Made by a program: the position numbers and the translations under genes
Notes under the pieces: generated by a model
Seen by the model: only the letters and a program-made list of their open reading frames with translations
What the model was told of the DNA's origin: nothing
Databases searched by the model: none
Shown: one piece after another, positions 9,841-19,840 of the stretch
Numbering within the stretch: the first letter of the stretch is position 1
Layout: each line of letters starts with the position of its first letter
Source of the DNA: Panorpa germanica
Lineage: Eukaryota; Arthropoda; Insecta; Mecoptera; Panorpidae
Assembly: GCA_963678705.1 (NCBI GenBank)
Contig: OY783205.1
Location: forward strand, 7,998,001 to 8,062,000
Length of the DNA stretch: 64,000 nucleotides
Direction: 5' to 3'

Positions 9841-10616
9841 TGTGGGGTTATTTTTAATTAGGTGTAATTAAGTTAGATTATATTTAGTTTTAAGTAATAG
9901 TAAGATAACTGTAAACCTAGGTGTAAATCTTTGCTGAGACAAGCAAGTGAACGTGAGGCAGAACTCCAAAGCGAACTGGTCAGGACGCCGTTCACTAGCT
10001 AGCTGAAAAAGATGACGACATCAGGGCGTTAGCTAAAAATATACGTACGAGGTGCCGTGTGCAAAAAGCAGTCTGAAGCAAAATGGCGATTGAAAAGTGC
10101 TAGTTGCATTTGGTTGTTATTTTTGTGTACAGAATATAATGATGGTTATACGTGTACAGAGTTTAATAATGCAAATGGCGATAGAAATGTATAAAGAGTA
10201 TATATGGTCGTTATTGAGTGTTTTATAATTAAGTTAACTTTATTACGGTGTAATAGTTGTTATTTTGATCATTGTTTTGTTAGAGTTAGGCAGCGATATT
10301 AATATTTTAGTACTAAGGTGTATTATCATTGAAATTATTGTGCTGATAACTATAGACAATTACAACTGCGTAGTGTGTACTGAGACGTAAAAACATTGTG
10401 AAAAGACATTTTATTCTAGTTGTATTTTGTTGTGAATATAATTAAGATTGATTAACTTTATTTAGATATAAGTTTATGACTTTGATTAGTGATTAAACAA
10501 ACTATTAATAACCAAATTAAGTGTTTACTCATTTTAAAAGAAACTATATTGTTGTATTGTACATCAACCTTAGGCTGATGTTAATTGTAACTTATAATTG
10601 TGGGAAAATACCTACA
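9841..10616 (+). repeat. 3' LTR of the forward gypsy-type element
   Basis: This 776-bp copy is essentially identical to 6502-7277; the only differences I can find are two bases near 9930 (ctttg versus ttatg). The flanking sequence then returns to the AT-rich 5' UTR of the I-type LINE (tatatataaattat). Confidence 0.93.
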
Positions 10617-10716
10617 TATATATAAATTATTTAAAAAGTAAATTTAAAGTAAAAGTAAAATTGTATTATTTAAATTATTATCATTTTATTATTCAAATTT
10701 TTTCTGAATTTTTAAA

Positions 10717-12036
10717 ATGAATTTGAACTCTGAGGGGAAAGTGGGAGTTGACCCCAATATAAATTTATATAATGAAGATAATTTATCATTATCTTCTTAT
10801 AAAATTATGATTCAAAAAGAAGATATAACAAACGAAAAATTTGGGATCAGTACACTAAAAACTGCAAAAATGTTATATTATTCAGAATTTGGAAAGGATA
10901 TTTCAGAAATAAAAAAAATAGGGAAAAATAGAATAATGGCTGAATGCAAAAATGCAAAATCAGCTAATATGTTAGTGAAATTGAATAATAAGATAACATT
11001 AGGAGTTGATATGTTTATACCAATGTTTTGGACTACAAGAATTGGAATTGTAAAAAATGTAGATATTGAATTTTCGGAGGAAGAATTAAAAGAAAATATA
11101 TATAGTTATCCTTATAAAATTCACTCCATAAGGAGATTAAAAAGAAGAATGAAATTTGAAGATGAAATTAAGTATGAGGACTCTAGAAATATAATCATTT
11201 TCTTTGAAGGGCAAAATTTACCCCAATATATTTATATTTGGAATGCTAAATTACCCTGTGAACCATTTATTAAAAATACGAAACAATGTTATAAATGTTT
11301 AAGATATAACCATACGGCCAATCAATGCAAAGGAAAAAGTAGATGTAGCAAATGTGGTTCAAATGAACATACGCTAAATTTATGTAAAAATGAAATTATA
11401 AAATGTGTAAATTGTGATGAAGAACATGATGCGACTGATAAAAATTGCAAAGAAAGAAAAAGGCAACAAGAAATAAAAATTTTAATGGGAAACAGAAATC
11501 TTAGTTATCAAGAAGCCGCTATTGAAATACCTCAAATTTGGAAAGACAAAAATTCGTATGCGGTAACTACAAAAAATAGATTTGATATATTATCTAATTA
11601 TGACAAGGACTTTCCTCAAAATTTAACAAGTTGTGAAAATAGTATACCATCATATAAGCCAGCACCCATTAGGAAAAGAACATATTTAGATAGAAACTGT
11701 AAAACGAAAAATATGAAAAAACAAAATAATATGAATGATAATAAAATTGAAAATAAACAGAATGAGAAAGAACAAAGCTTCATTAATTATATTACAAATT
11801 CTACACCTAGAACTTATAATACAAGGAACAATTACAGAAAAAATGAAAAAGATAATGAAGAAGAACAAACAGAAAACAATTCTCAGAGGTCCATAAAAGT
11901 ACCAAAAATTCAACACAACACTGAATTATTGGTAAACCAAAATTTTAATGAAAATAAAAATGATGACAGGAATAAATTCATGACGGATTCAAATAAATTT
12001 TCTATATTTGAAGATATAGAAAGAAGAAAAACATAG
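10717..12036 (+). CDS. I-type LINE ORF1, Gag-like RNA-binding protein
   Basis: The 439-residue ORF starts with ATG about 100 bp after the LTR insertion and is intact. Three cysteine knuckles are visible: CYKCLRYNHTANQC (residue 191), CSKCGSNEHTLNLC (residue 210) and a variant starting CVNCDEEHDATDKNC (residue 230). This is the usual ORF1 arrangement in I and Jockey elements, where it coats element RNA. The N-terminal half is basic and may hold an RRM-like fold. The C-terminal third is Asn/Lys-rich and low in complexity, as expected in this AT-rich sequence. Confidence 0.88.
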   Translation: MNLNSEGKVGVDPNINLYNEDNLSLSSYKIMIQKEDITNEKFGISTLKTAKMLYYSEFGKDISEIKKIGKNRIMAECKNAKSANMLVKLNNKITLGVDMFIPMFWTTRIGIVKNVDIEFSEEELKENIYSYPYKIHSIRRLKRRMKFEDEIKYEDSRNIIIFFEGQNLPQYIYIWNAKLPCEPFIKNTKQCYKCLRYNHTANQCKGKSRCSKCGSNEHTLNLCKNEIIKCVNCDEEHDATDKNCKERKRQQEIKILMGNRNLSYQEAAIEIPQIWKDKNSYAVTTKNRFDILSNYDKDFPQNLTSCENSIPSYKPAPIRKRTYLDRNCKTKNMKKQNNMNDNKIENKQNEKEQSFINYITNSTPRTYNTRNNYRKNEKDNEEEQTENNSQRSIKVPKIQHNTELLVNQNFNENKNDDRNKFMTDSNKFSIFEDIERRKT

Positions 12037-12123
12037 CGAAATTATAAATATAAAAGAATACAGCAGCATACATATTAGAGGATCAGATAAAAATATAATT
12101 TCTAAGTAGCGTTTATTTGTTAA

Positions 12124-14316
12124 AAAGTTCTTGTAGAAATTGATATTTTCCACAACAAAATTAAAGAAGTAAATATTATACAGTGGAACGGACAGAGCAT
12201 TAGACACAAAAAAGACGATCTACAAAATTTATTAAAAACGCAAAATATTCATATAGCTTTGATTTCAGAAACATTTTTGGGAGAAAATATAAATTTTAAT
12301 ATAAGAGGATATAATTTAGAAAGGGATGATAGAATACAAATTGGAAGAACAAATCCTCATGGGGGTACAGCCATTATTATACATAAAAGTATAAGATATA
12401 AAAGATTACATATTACTAAACCAGTAAACAATATGGAACTCACTGCAATTAGTACAAAATTAAATAATATTGAAATATGTATTACATCAATATACGTTCC
12501 TCCAGGACACAAAATTGACAGTTTAAAATGGAAACAAATGTACAGACAAATTAAATTACCAGTGATACTAACGGGAGATTTTAATTCACTTCATCCATCA
12601 TGGAATATAAACAACTTAATAAATTACGAAGGACAAGAATTGAATAAATTTATTGATGAAGAATTTCTTCATATAGCTAACAATGATTGTCCTACAAGAG
12701 TACACCATCCTTATAGAAGAGATAGTATCTTGGATTTAACCCTTATTAATCCTAGAATAATGCACATGTTAATAGACTGGAAGGTATTAAATGACAGCAT
12801 GGGGAGTGATCATTATCCCATACTTTTTAATTTAACAAATTCAAATAATGTTGACATAGGTAGAACAAGGAATTATATCACTAGAAGAAATTTCAAAAAA
12901 GCTGACTGGAATGAATATCAAAATATTATATCCAATAAACTCGATAATGGTTCAAATTTATATATCAGCTATGAGCATTTAATTAATACCATGAATGAGT
13001 CAGCGGAGGAAAGTATTCCATGCACTAAAATTTATAATAAGGACCCAAAACATGAAAAACCCCTATGGTGGGACAGCAATTGTAATAAAATGGTTGCTAA
13101 AAGAAGATTAGCTTTAACTAAATTTAATAGAAATTCTAATATGGAAAATTATCTAAATTTTAAAAAGGAACAAGCAAACACACAAAAGTATTTTAGGATA
13201 AGAAGGAAGGAGGAATACAAGAAATTTTGTGAAAATATTAAGCCAAAAACTCCAGCTAAATTAATTTGGGGAGTAGTGCATAAATTTTCAAGACCGAATA
13301 TAAATCAGAACACCAGAAGTATGAATAATGATTGGATTGAAGAGTTTGCTAGAAATTATTGTGGTAACTACAATATCATTTCAAGGCCGTATATTCAAAA
13401 TTTTAAAGTAGTAGAATTTTTAGATAAATCAATAGAGTTAGAAGAATTAAATTACAGTTTAAATCATAACAAGAAAACAAGTACTGGTATTGACAGAATC
13501 TCATATGAAATGATCCAAAACTTACCTAAAAGCGCCAAAATTGCCCTAATTAACAATTTTAATAATATATTTAATACCAGAATAATTCCTAGTGATTGGA
13601 AAAATCATATTATTGTCCCTATTTTAAAATCTGGAAAGAATCCTGAAGTAGCATCATCATATCGACCAATTACTTTAATATCATGCGTAGCCAAAACAAT
13701 GGAAAATATTTTGAAAAACAGATTAGAATGGTATTTAGAACACAACAATAAATTACCAGATTCGCAATTTGGATTTAGAAAAAAACGAAGTGTGCATGAC
13801 AGCTTAAATATATTCAATCTGGACATTCAAAAAACGTACAGCTCTAATAAATACATGCTAGCTGTGTTCTTAGATATTAAGGGAGCTTATGATGCAGTTA
13901 CATATCCTAACCTACAACTGAAATTAAGAGAAATTGGAATAACCAGCAAAATTACAAATTGGTTAATGTCATATTTTGAATTGAGATCCATTTATGTAAG
14001 AAATGAAGAAAATTTAATAGGACCATTTACCTGCAATAAAGGCCTACCCCAAGGATCTATTCTTAGTCCACTTTTATACACAATATATTCTAAAGACATT
14101 TCTAAATTAAAAGACGATCACACATTTATTTTACAATTTGCAGATGATATTGTTTTATATAGTATTGGCCCATCCATAGAATGTTTAAGGAAGAGAATTA
14201 ACAAGAAATTATGCAAATTAAGAGATATATTAGACAAAATTGAATTAGAAATCTCAGTAGAAAAATCTCAAGCTGTCATTTTACTAGACACAAAATTATA
14301 TCAAGTCCGAGGATAA
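12124..14316 (+). CDS. I-type LINE ORF2, first part: endonuclease and reverse transcriptase
   Basis: The frame is open from 12124, after a TAA at 12121. No ATG occurs before about residue 100, although endonuclease homology starts at once (VNIIQWNGQSIRHK), so the true start is unclear. Endonuclease motifs are ALISETFL, GDFNSLHPSW, SILDLTLINPR and SDHYPILF. Reverse transcriptase motifs are HIIVPILKSGK, SYRPITLISC, FLDIKGAYDAV, GLPQGSILSP and the catalytic FADDIVLYS. A single-base loss near 14281 shifts the frame, so this part ends at 14316 while the protein continues in the next frame from 14283. Confidence 0.88.
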   Translation, partial: KVLVEIDIFHNKIKEVNIIQWNGQSIRHKKDDLQNLLKTQNIHIALISETFLGENINFNIRGYNLERDDRIQIGRTNPHGGTAIIIHKSIRYKRLHITKPVNNMELTAISTKLNNIEICITSIYVPPGHKIDSLKWKQMYRQIKLPVILTGDFNSLHPSWNINNLINYEGQELNKFIDEEFLHIANNDCPTRVHHPYRRDSILDLTLINPRIMHMLIDWKVLNDSMGSDHYPILFNLTNSNNVDIGRTRNYITRRNFKKADWNEYQNIISNKLDNGSNLYISYEHLINTMNESAEESIPCTKIYNKDPKHEKPLWWDSNCNKMVAKRRLALTKFNRNSNMENYLNFKKEQANTQKYFRIRRKEEYKKFCENIKPKTPAKLIWGVVHKFSRPNINQNTRSMNNDWIEEFARNYCGNYNIISRPYIQNFKVVEFLDKSIELEELNYSLNHNKKTSTGIDRISYEMIQNLPKSAKIALINNFNNIFNTRIIPSDWKNHIIVPILKSGKNPEVASSYRPITLISCVAKTMENILKNRLEWYLEHNNKLPDSQFGFRKKRSVHDSLNIFNLDIQKTYSSNKYMLAVFLDIKGAYDAVTYPNLQLKLREIGITSKITNWLMSYFELRSIYVRNEENLIGPFTCNKGLPQGSILSPLLYTIYSKDISKLKDDHTFILQFADDIVLYSIGPSIECLRKRINKKLCKLRDILDKIELEISVEKSQAVILLDTKLYQVRG

Positions 14317-15878
14317 TATATAATAACAAAAATATTATTATATCAAATAGAGCAAAATTTTTAGGTATTTGGTTTGATTGTAAATCTACTTGGAGCTTCG
14401 AAATTGATAAAATTATACTTAAATGCAACAGAGGAATAAATGTTTTAAGAAGTCTAGCAGGAAGTAAATGGGGAGCTCATCCTATTTCTTTACTACAAAT
14501 TTATCAAGCAATTATAAGTTCACATTTAGACTATTCAAGTATATTAATTAGTACAGCTTCCAAATCAAGATTATTAAAATTGGATAGAATACAATACAGA
14601 AGCTTAAGAATCGCTTTAGGTTGCATGACTTCAACTCCAACTCATATACTTCAAGCTGAATCTAATATAGCTCCATTACAATTTAGAAACCAACTGCTTA
14701 GTGATAAATTTTATGTTAAATGTGAAACATTATCGAAATTCCAAATTATTGATAAAATTAAATTATTAACTACATATATTCAAAACTCTTCTTACTGGAT
14801 CAAAAAGAATAAACCTATTTTAATAAATAGTTACATGAAATTAAAGGATCTAAATCTACAAAGAAATTCGAAATCGCCTATATACTCTATTCCTTTTGAA
14901 TCATTAATTAAACCTATGGATATATATATTAACACAAAATTATTGTCAAAATCTTTTAATAATGCGATAAATAATGAAAATTTTTTAAATATAATGCATC
15001 AATTTAATATAAATTTTACAAAAATAATATATACAGATGCATCCATTGATTTAGAAAGAAATAAAGCAGGATTTGCTATATATGAACAGATAAATTTAAG
15101 ATATTATAAATATAAATTAAATAACAAAGTTTGCTCTTACACTGGAGAAAAATTAGCATTATTAAAAGCATTGGAAATTAATGAAAATATCAACAATAAT
15201 AAAATTATAATAATAACGGATTCTTTAAGTGTTTTAAAAAATTTAAATTCAAATGATAACAAATCAAATAATAATATTTTAACATGCAAAATTAAGAAGA
15301 TGTATTTCAATATAATAAATAGGAATAATACCATAAAATTTATGTGGATACCAGGACACTGTGGAATAAGAGGAAACGAAATTGCGGATAAATTAGCAAA
15401 GGAATCAATAAATTTGGAAATTGAGATGAGAGTGAAATTACCTTCATATGAAATTTTTAATATAATCAAAAAATTTTACTTCAATTTAAGAAACACAGAT
15501 TTCATTAACAAAAGTCAGTTAAAAGGAAGAGATTATTATATGTTGCATCCAAATTTAAGTAAGAAGAGATGGTTTAGAAATGAGTCCCGCAAAATTATAT
15601 TAACTATAATCAGAATCAAAAGTAATCATTGCAAAACTCCAGCTCATCTGTACAAAATTAATATTAAATCTGACGATAGATGTCAATGTGGTGAAGAAGG
15701 AAATTTGGATCATATTATATTTGAATGCATAAATTATAGTTTAGAAAGATCAAAATTGAATAGTGGTATATTAGATGTGATTAAAACTTTTCCTGTTAAT
15801 ACTAAATTTTTGTTAAGTGATACAAAATTAATTAGTGAATTATTGAAATATTTAGAAATGTGTAAAATTGAATTATAA
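14283..15878 (+). pseudogene. I-type LINE ORF2, second part: RT thumb, RNase H and zinc motif
   Basis: This continues ORF2 after the one-base frameshift. It starts TRHKIISSPRI and AKFLGIWFD, the end of the reverse transcriptase. RNase H carries IIYTDAS (Asp), GEKLALLKAL (Glu), IITDSLSVL (Asp) and WIPGHCGIRGNEIADKLA (His, Asp), so all catalytic positions are present. Near the end CQCGEEGNLDHIIFEC forms the usual C-terminal cysteine-histidine motif. The first ATG is internal, so it is not separately translated. RNase H marks the I group. Confidence 0.87.
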
Positions 15879-15929
15879 ATTATAAAAGATGTTAAAAAAT
15901 TATTTGATGGTGGCTATGACTAAAGAAAG

Positions 15930-15975
15930 TCAAGGCAAAGAAGAAAATAATAATAAAAAAAAAAAAAAAAAAAAA
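15930..15975 (+). other. I-type LINE 3' tail (TAA-like and poly-A)
   Basis: After the ORF2 stop comes a short 3' UTR, then gaaaataataataa followed by a run of A up to the target duplication. I elements commonly end in TAA repeats, and this tail mixes both forms. It primes nothing itself but marks the 3' end made by target-primed reverse transcription. Confidence 0.8.
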
Positions 15976-16739
15976 TAGTTCTGGAATCTCTTCTGACTCA
16001 TTTCTCGCATCATTCGATCGGTTTACATCACGACGAGGCCTATGCTCAGATATTTATACTGATTGCGGCAGTTTTCATTGGTGCAAACCGATATTTAAAA
16101 GAAGTCAAAACATGTGTGCAAATTAAGTCTTCATTAGAGGGGTTAAATGGCATTTTAATACTCCTCACAGTCTAAATTTTGGTGGACTCTAGGAAAGTGG
16201 AGTTAAAAGTGCCAAATATCATCTCCAACGAGTAATTGGTACACGACCACTTACATTTGAAGAACTCACAACAATTTTTGCCAGAATAGAAGCAATTTTG
16301 AACAGTCGCCTTTCAGTACATTTGCCTGCATCACCAGATGATCCACATCCCTTATCCTCCTAGTCACTTTCTTATTGGTTCGTCATTATGAATTCCTCCT
16401 GAGGAAATTCTGTTAAATAGAATCTTAAATTATTTACAGCGTTGGGAATTAATCAAACAAATTAGACAGGATTTTGCAAATAGATGGATCCGAGAATATC
16501 TCAATACTCTACACCAACGACACAAATGGCAATCCGTCTCTGACAATTTAAAATTGGATAACCTTGTATAAATAAAGGATAATAATATTTCACCATTCGA
16601 ATGGCCATTGGCACGTGTCCAGGAAACTCATCCAGGTCCTGACGGTCATGTTCGTGTTGTTACATTAAAAACCGCTCATGGCATTTATAAACGACCAGTA
16701 TCGAAGCTAATCAAATTAAATTTTGAAATTTTTGCATAA
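15976..16739 (+). pseudogene. pol: M1 integrase C-terminal part
   Basis: It resumes M1 after the LINE with the right-hand 12-bp duplication (15976-15987). It carries the second catalytic Asp region (YTDCGSF), the shifted GANR block, the TAG in the GGL-ESG motif and the extra-C frameshift near 16363. A TAA interrupts the DDLVWIKD motif near 16568-16570. That last stop, and Asp-to-Asn next to it, are shared with M5 near 26760, confirming M1 and M5 as sisters. Confidence 0.8.
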
Positions 16740-18553
16740 TGTAATACTTCAAATTAAACATAATTCAAATGAGAAAGAAAGTATTAGTGAACCTTATCCA
16801 AAAATCGAGCAACAATCTTCAAAAATATATTCGAAAGATCAAGGGAATATTACTCGAAACGTTGGTAGTAATAAATCAAAAAGAAATCTTAATACTGAAA
16901 TATTAAACGACAAAGATTCAGGACTTGTAGAAAATGTAACTAATCTTCAAGAAAACGATGAAATTCAAAACGAAACGTGTTTGAAATTAGTTGAAAATGA
17001 ACAGTCTTTTAGTAAATTGAACTATAGTTCAGAGATTTCTTCACCGCATATTAGGAATCAATCAAATTCGTCAACAATTACGATTGAAATGAAAAATAAT
17101 ACTGATAAATCTTTAGGAAATAAAAGTAAAAAAATTGTAGCTTACAGTAAGCGTTTTAGGTCACTAATAATGCCAGGTCATGATGTTAACGTCGCCTTTG
17201 TTCCACTAACGTTCACAGATTTACTTGCCGCAGAGATATTTATTATTCGCTTAGCACAACAGGATCATTCCAGTGATGATATTAGAAATATCAAGCTCGG
17301 TCGTCAATTCCTCACTATATTAATCTCTCTATCTCCATGTCTCGATCACAATAAGCTATTAGTTGTCGGCGGACGTCTCTCAAATTCAAAATTAACCTCT
17401 GCAGCAAAACACCCATATCTATCGCCAAAGCATAACCATTTAACGAACTTACTAATATTACATTACCATAAACTATATTTACATGTGGGGCTCAATACGT
17501 TACATTATCTTTTACGATCTAAATTCTGGATAATTTCCGCCAGAAGTAAAATTCGACAAGTCTTACGACTATGCACTATTTGCACAAAATTACGAGCAAC
17601 TACATCTACTCCTGTCATGGGTGACTTACCAGCTGCTAGAGTCACATACCTTCAACTATTTTTACATGTTGGTATTGATTTTGCTGGACCCTTTTCCAAT
17701 AAGGAACCTCGCATCCGAAATGCTCATATATCAAAAGCATATTTGTGTCTTTTTATATGTATGTCTACAAAAGCTGTTCACCTCGAAGTTACTTCTGGAA
17801 TCTCTACTGACTCATTTCTCGCATCATTCGTTCGGTTTACATCACGACGAGGCCTATGCTCTGATATTTATACTGATTGCGGCAGTTTTCATTGGTGCAA
17901 ACCGATAATTAAAAGAAGTCAAAACATGTGTGCAAATTAAGTCTTCATTAGAGGGGTTAAATGGCATTTTAACCTTCCTCACAGTACAAATTTTGGTGGA
18001 CTCTAGGAAAGTGGAGTTAAAAGTGCCAAATATCATCTCCAACGAGTAATTGGTACACGACCACTTACATTTGAAGAACTCACAACAATTTTTGCCAGAA
18101 TAGAAGCAATTATGAACAGTCGCCTTTTAGTACATTTGCCTGCATCACCAGATAATCCACATCCCTTATCCTCCTAGTCACTTTCTTACTATTTCGTCAT
18201 TATGTCTTCCTCCTAAGGAAATTCTGTTAAATAGAAACCCAAATCATTTACAGCGTTGGGAATTAATCAAACAAATTAGACAGGATTTTGCAAATAGATG
18301 GATCCGAGAATATCTCAATACTCTACACCAACGACAAAAATGGCAATCCGTTTCTGACAATTTAAAATTGGATGACCTTGTATGGATGAAGGATAATAAT
18401 ATTTCACCTTTCGAATGGCCATTGGCACGTGTCCAGGAAACTCATCCAGGTCCTGACGGTCATGTTCGTGTTGTTACATTAAAAACCGCTCATGGCATTT
18501 ATAAACGACCAGTATCGAAGCTAATCAAATCAAATTTTGAAATTCTTGCATAA
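16740..18553 (+). pseudogene. pol: M2: deleted monomer, hydrophilic segment fused to integrase
   Basis: A deletion of about 1.2 kb joins the hydrophilic segment (to about 17130) directly to integrase from IVAYSKRF (17135 on), in frame. The fused frame is open for 405 codons to 17940 with no ATG at its start. The RNase H remnant and the end of the hydrophilic segment are lost. The integrase keeps GIDFAGPF and YTDCGSF; the standard frameshifts and the TAG follow, and the tail ends at 18553. The same fusion recurs in M10 (42105) and M12 (51375), so it arose once and was copied. Confidence 0.85.
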
Positions 18554-19840
18554 TGTAATACTTCAAATTAAACATAATTCAAATGAGAAAGAAAGTATTA
18601 GTGAACCTTATCCAAAAATCGAGCAACAATCTTCAAAAATATATTCGAAAGATCAAGGGAATATTACGCGAAACGTTGGTAGTAATAAATCAAAAAGAAA
18701 TCTTAATACTGAAATATTAAACGACAAAGATTCAGGACTTGTAGAAAATGTAACTAATCTTCAAGAAAACGATGAAATTCAAAACGAAACTTGTTTGAAA
18801 TTAGTTGAAAATGAACAGTCTTTTGGTAAATTGAACTATAGTTCAGAGATTTCTTCACCGCATATTAGGAATCAATCAAATTCGTCAACAATTACGATTG
18901 AAATGGAAAATAATACTGATAAATCTTTAGGAAATGAAAGTAAAGGAATTACTAAAATACTAATCATAGAAAGAAAAATTGAATCTGCTAACAATAATCC
19001 TGGCGACAATATTTTGGAATGTAACGAAGTCTCAAATACTAAGACTCAATCAGAGTTGATTGTAGATGGAAATTTTTGTTCTGAAGAACAAGGAAAAGAT
19101 GGAGAATATGCAACGCTAACTGATATCAATTACACGAATGTCGACAGTTTTTCAGATATGCCTCCATTAGTTCCAATTGTAGAAAAAAATAAACTTACAA
19201 AAAGGAAGTGTCATCTTTTAAATATATCTCAATCAAATTTAGAAGATGATTCTTCTCCTTTAATTGTTCGTTTTCCAAAATATGATGCAGTGTTTAAAAG
19301 ACAAGTTGATTGGAGTGGTAATACTCCGCCTGTAGTTGATCCAATTTCAACGATAAGTCATCCAATTTCAAACCAATTATTTTTGCAAGAACATGCAGTT
19401 TCCTCAGACTTTGACGTGGATATATTTGGAATAAATCCTTTTCAAAAGCAAATAAATGATGGCAATTGTAAAAGGCAAGTTATATCTACTGGTGGTAATT
19501 TTTATAAGTCCACTTCTCTTTTACTTGACAACACTGTTTCCCTAAGTAAAACTTGGATAAGTAGTGACATCTTTGCAAATAATTTAGAAAGTAGTAGTGC
19601 TTAGCACAACGTTTTAATAGCGAATAATAAACCTGTTGTCAATGCCATTTCTTATGAGAAGCAAGGTGTTAGTGAGAATTCCATGCAAAATAATGGCGCT
19701 GTCAATGTAAAATATCTTGAAGGCGTTCAAGTAATGCCAGTTGTTAATCGAGACAAAAATTCTCGACTACAAATGTCAGCTGGGTTGTTCCTAGAATCAA
19801 CGTATTTTCATTGTATAGATATAGGAGCCGAACAGATCTC
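18554..19840 (+). pseudogene. M3 hydrophilic segment (best preserved with M7)
   Basis: The frame is open for 355 codons, starting in the previous integrase tail (TTG, 18537) and ending at a TAG (19602-19604) where sisters have TAC. It resumes after the stop (19683-19919). The product is Asn/Ser/Glu-rich with DMPPLVPIVEKNKLTKRK, SPLIVRFPKYDAVFKRQVDW and NPFQKQINDGN blocks. Only internal ATGs occur (MENNTDK near 18904). Few stops and good conservation across monomers suggest it derives from a coding exon. I recognise no domain; a captured host exon or a BEL-specific region are both possible. Confidence 0.6.

Larger units (their letters stand above)
6502..10616 (+). mobile_element. Non-autonomous Ty3/gypsy-type LTR element (complete)
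   Basis: It is 4,115 bp long with two 776-bp LTRs starting TGTGGGG and ending CCTACA, a primer site, a repeat-bearing leader, one long gag-protease ORF and a 3' LTR. It sits in an AT stretch, with tatata on both sides compatible with a 4-6 bp target duplication. The LTRs differ at only two bases that I can find (near 6590 and 9930), so insertion is recent and later than the LINE that hosts it. Reverse transcriptase, RNase H and the integrase core are absent. A second copy with the same gap lies on the reverse strand at 61576-64000. Confidence 0.9.
6428..15975 (+). mobile_element. Nearly full-length I-clade LINE, interrupted by an LTR element
   Basis: Perfect 12-bp target duplications bound the element. 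It has a short AT-rich 5' UTR (6428-6501 and 10617-10716, split by the LTR element), ORF1, ORF2 with endonuclease, reverse transcriptase and RNase H, and a 3' tail of TAA-like repeats ending in A. RNase H inside ORF2 places it in the I group rather than Jockey. Without the LTR element it is about 5.43 kb. The intact duplications and a single clear frameshift suggest a young insertion. Confidence 0.92.

Noticed and set aside
11686-12207. Reverse-strand ORFs opposite LINE ORF1 (Phe/Ile-rich)
   Set aside because: They are complements of Lys/Asn-rich AT coding sequence and show no motif.
18554-19604. Hydrophilic segment as an envelope-like gene of a BEL retrovirus
   Set aside because: There is no signal peptide, no hydrophobic fusion or anchor segment and no cysteine pattern. 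It lies upstream of RNase H and integrase within the monomer, not after pol.
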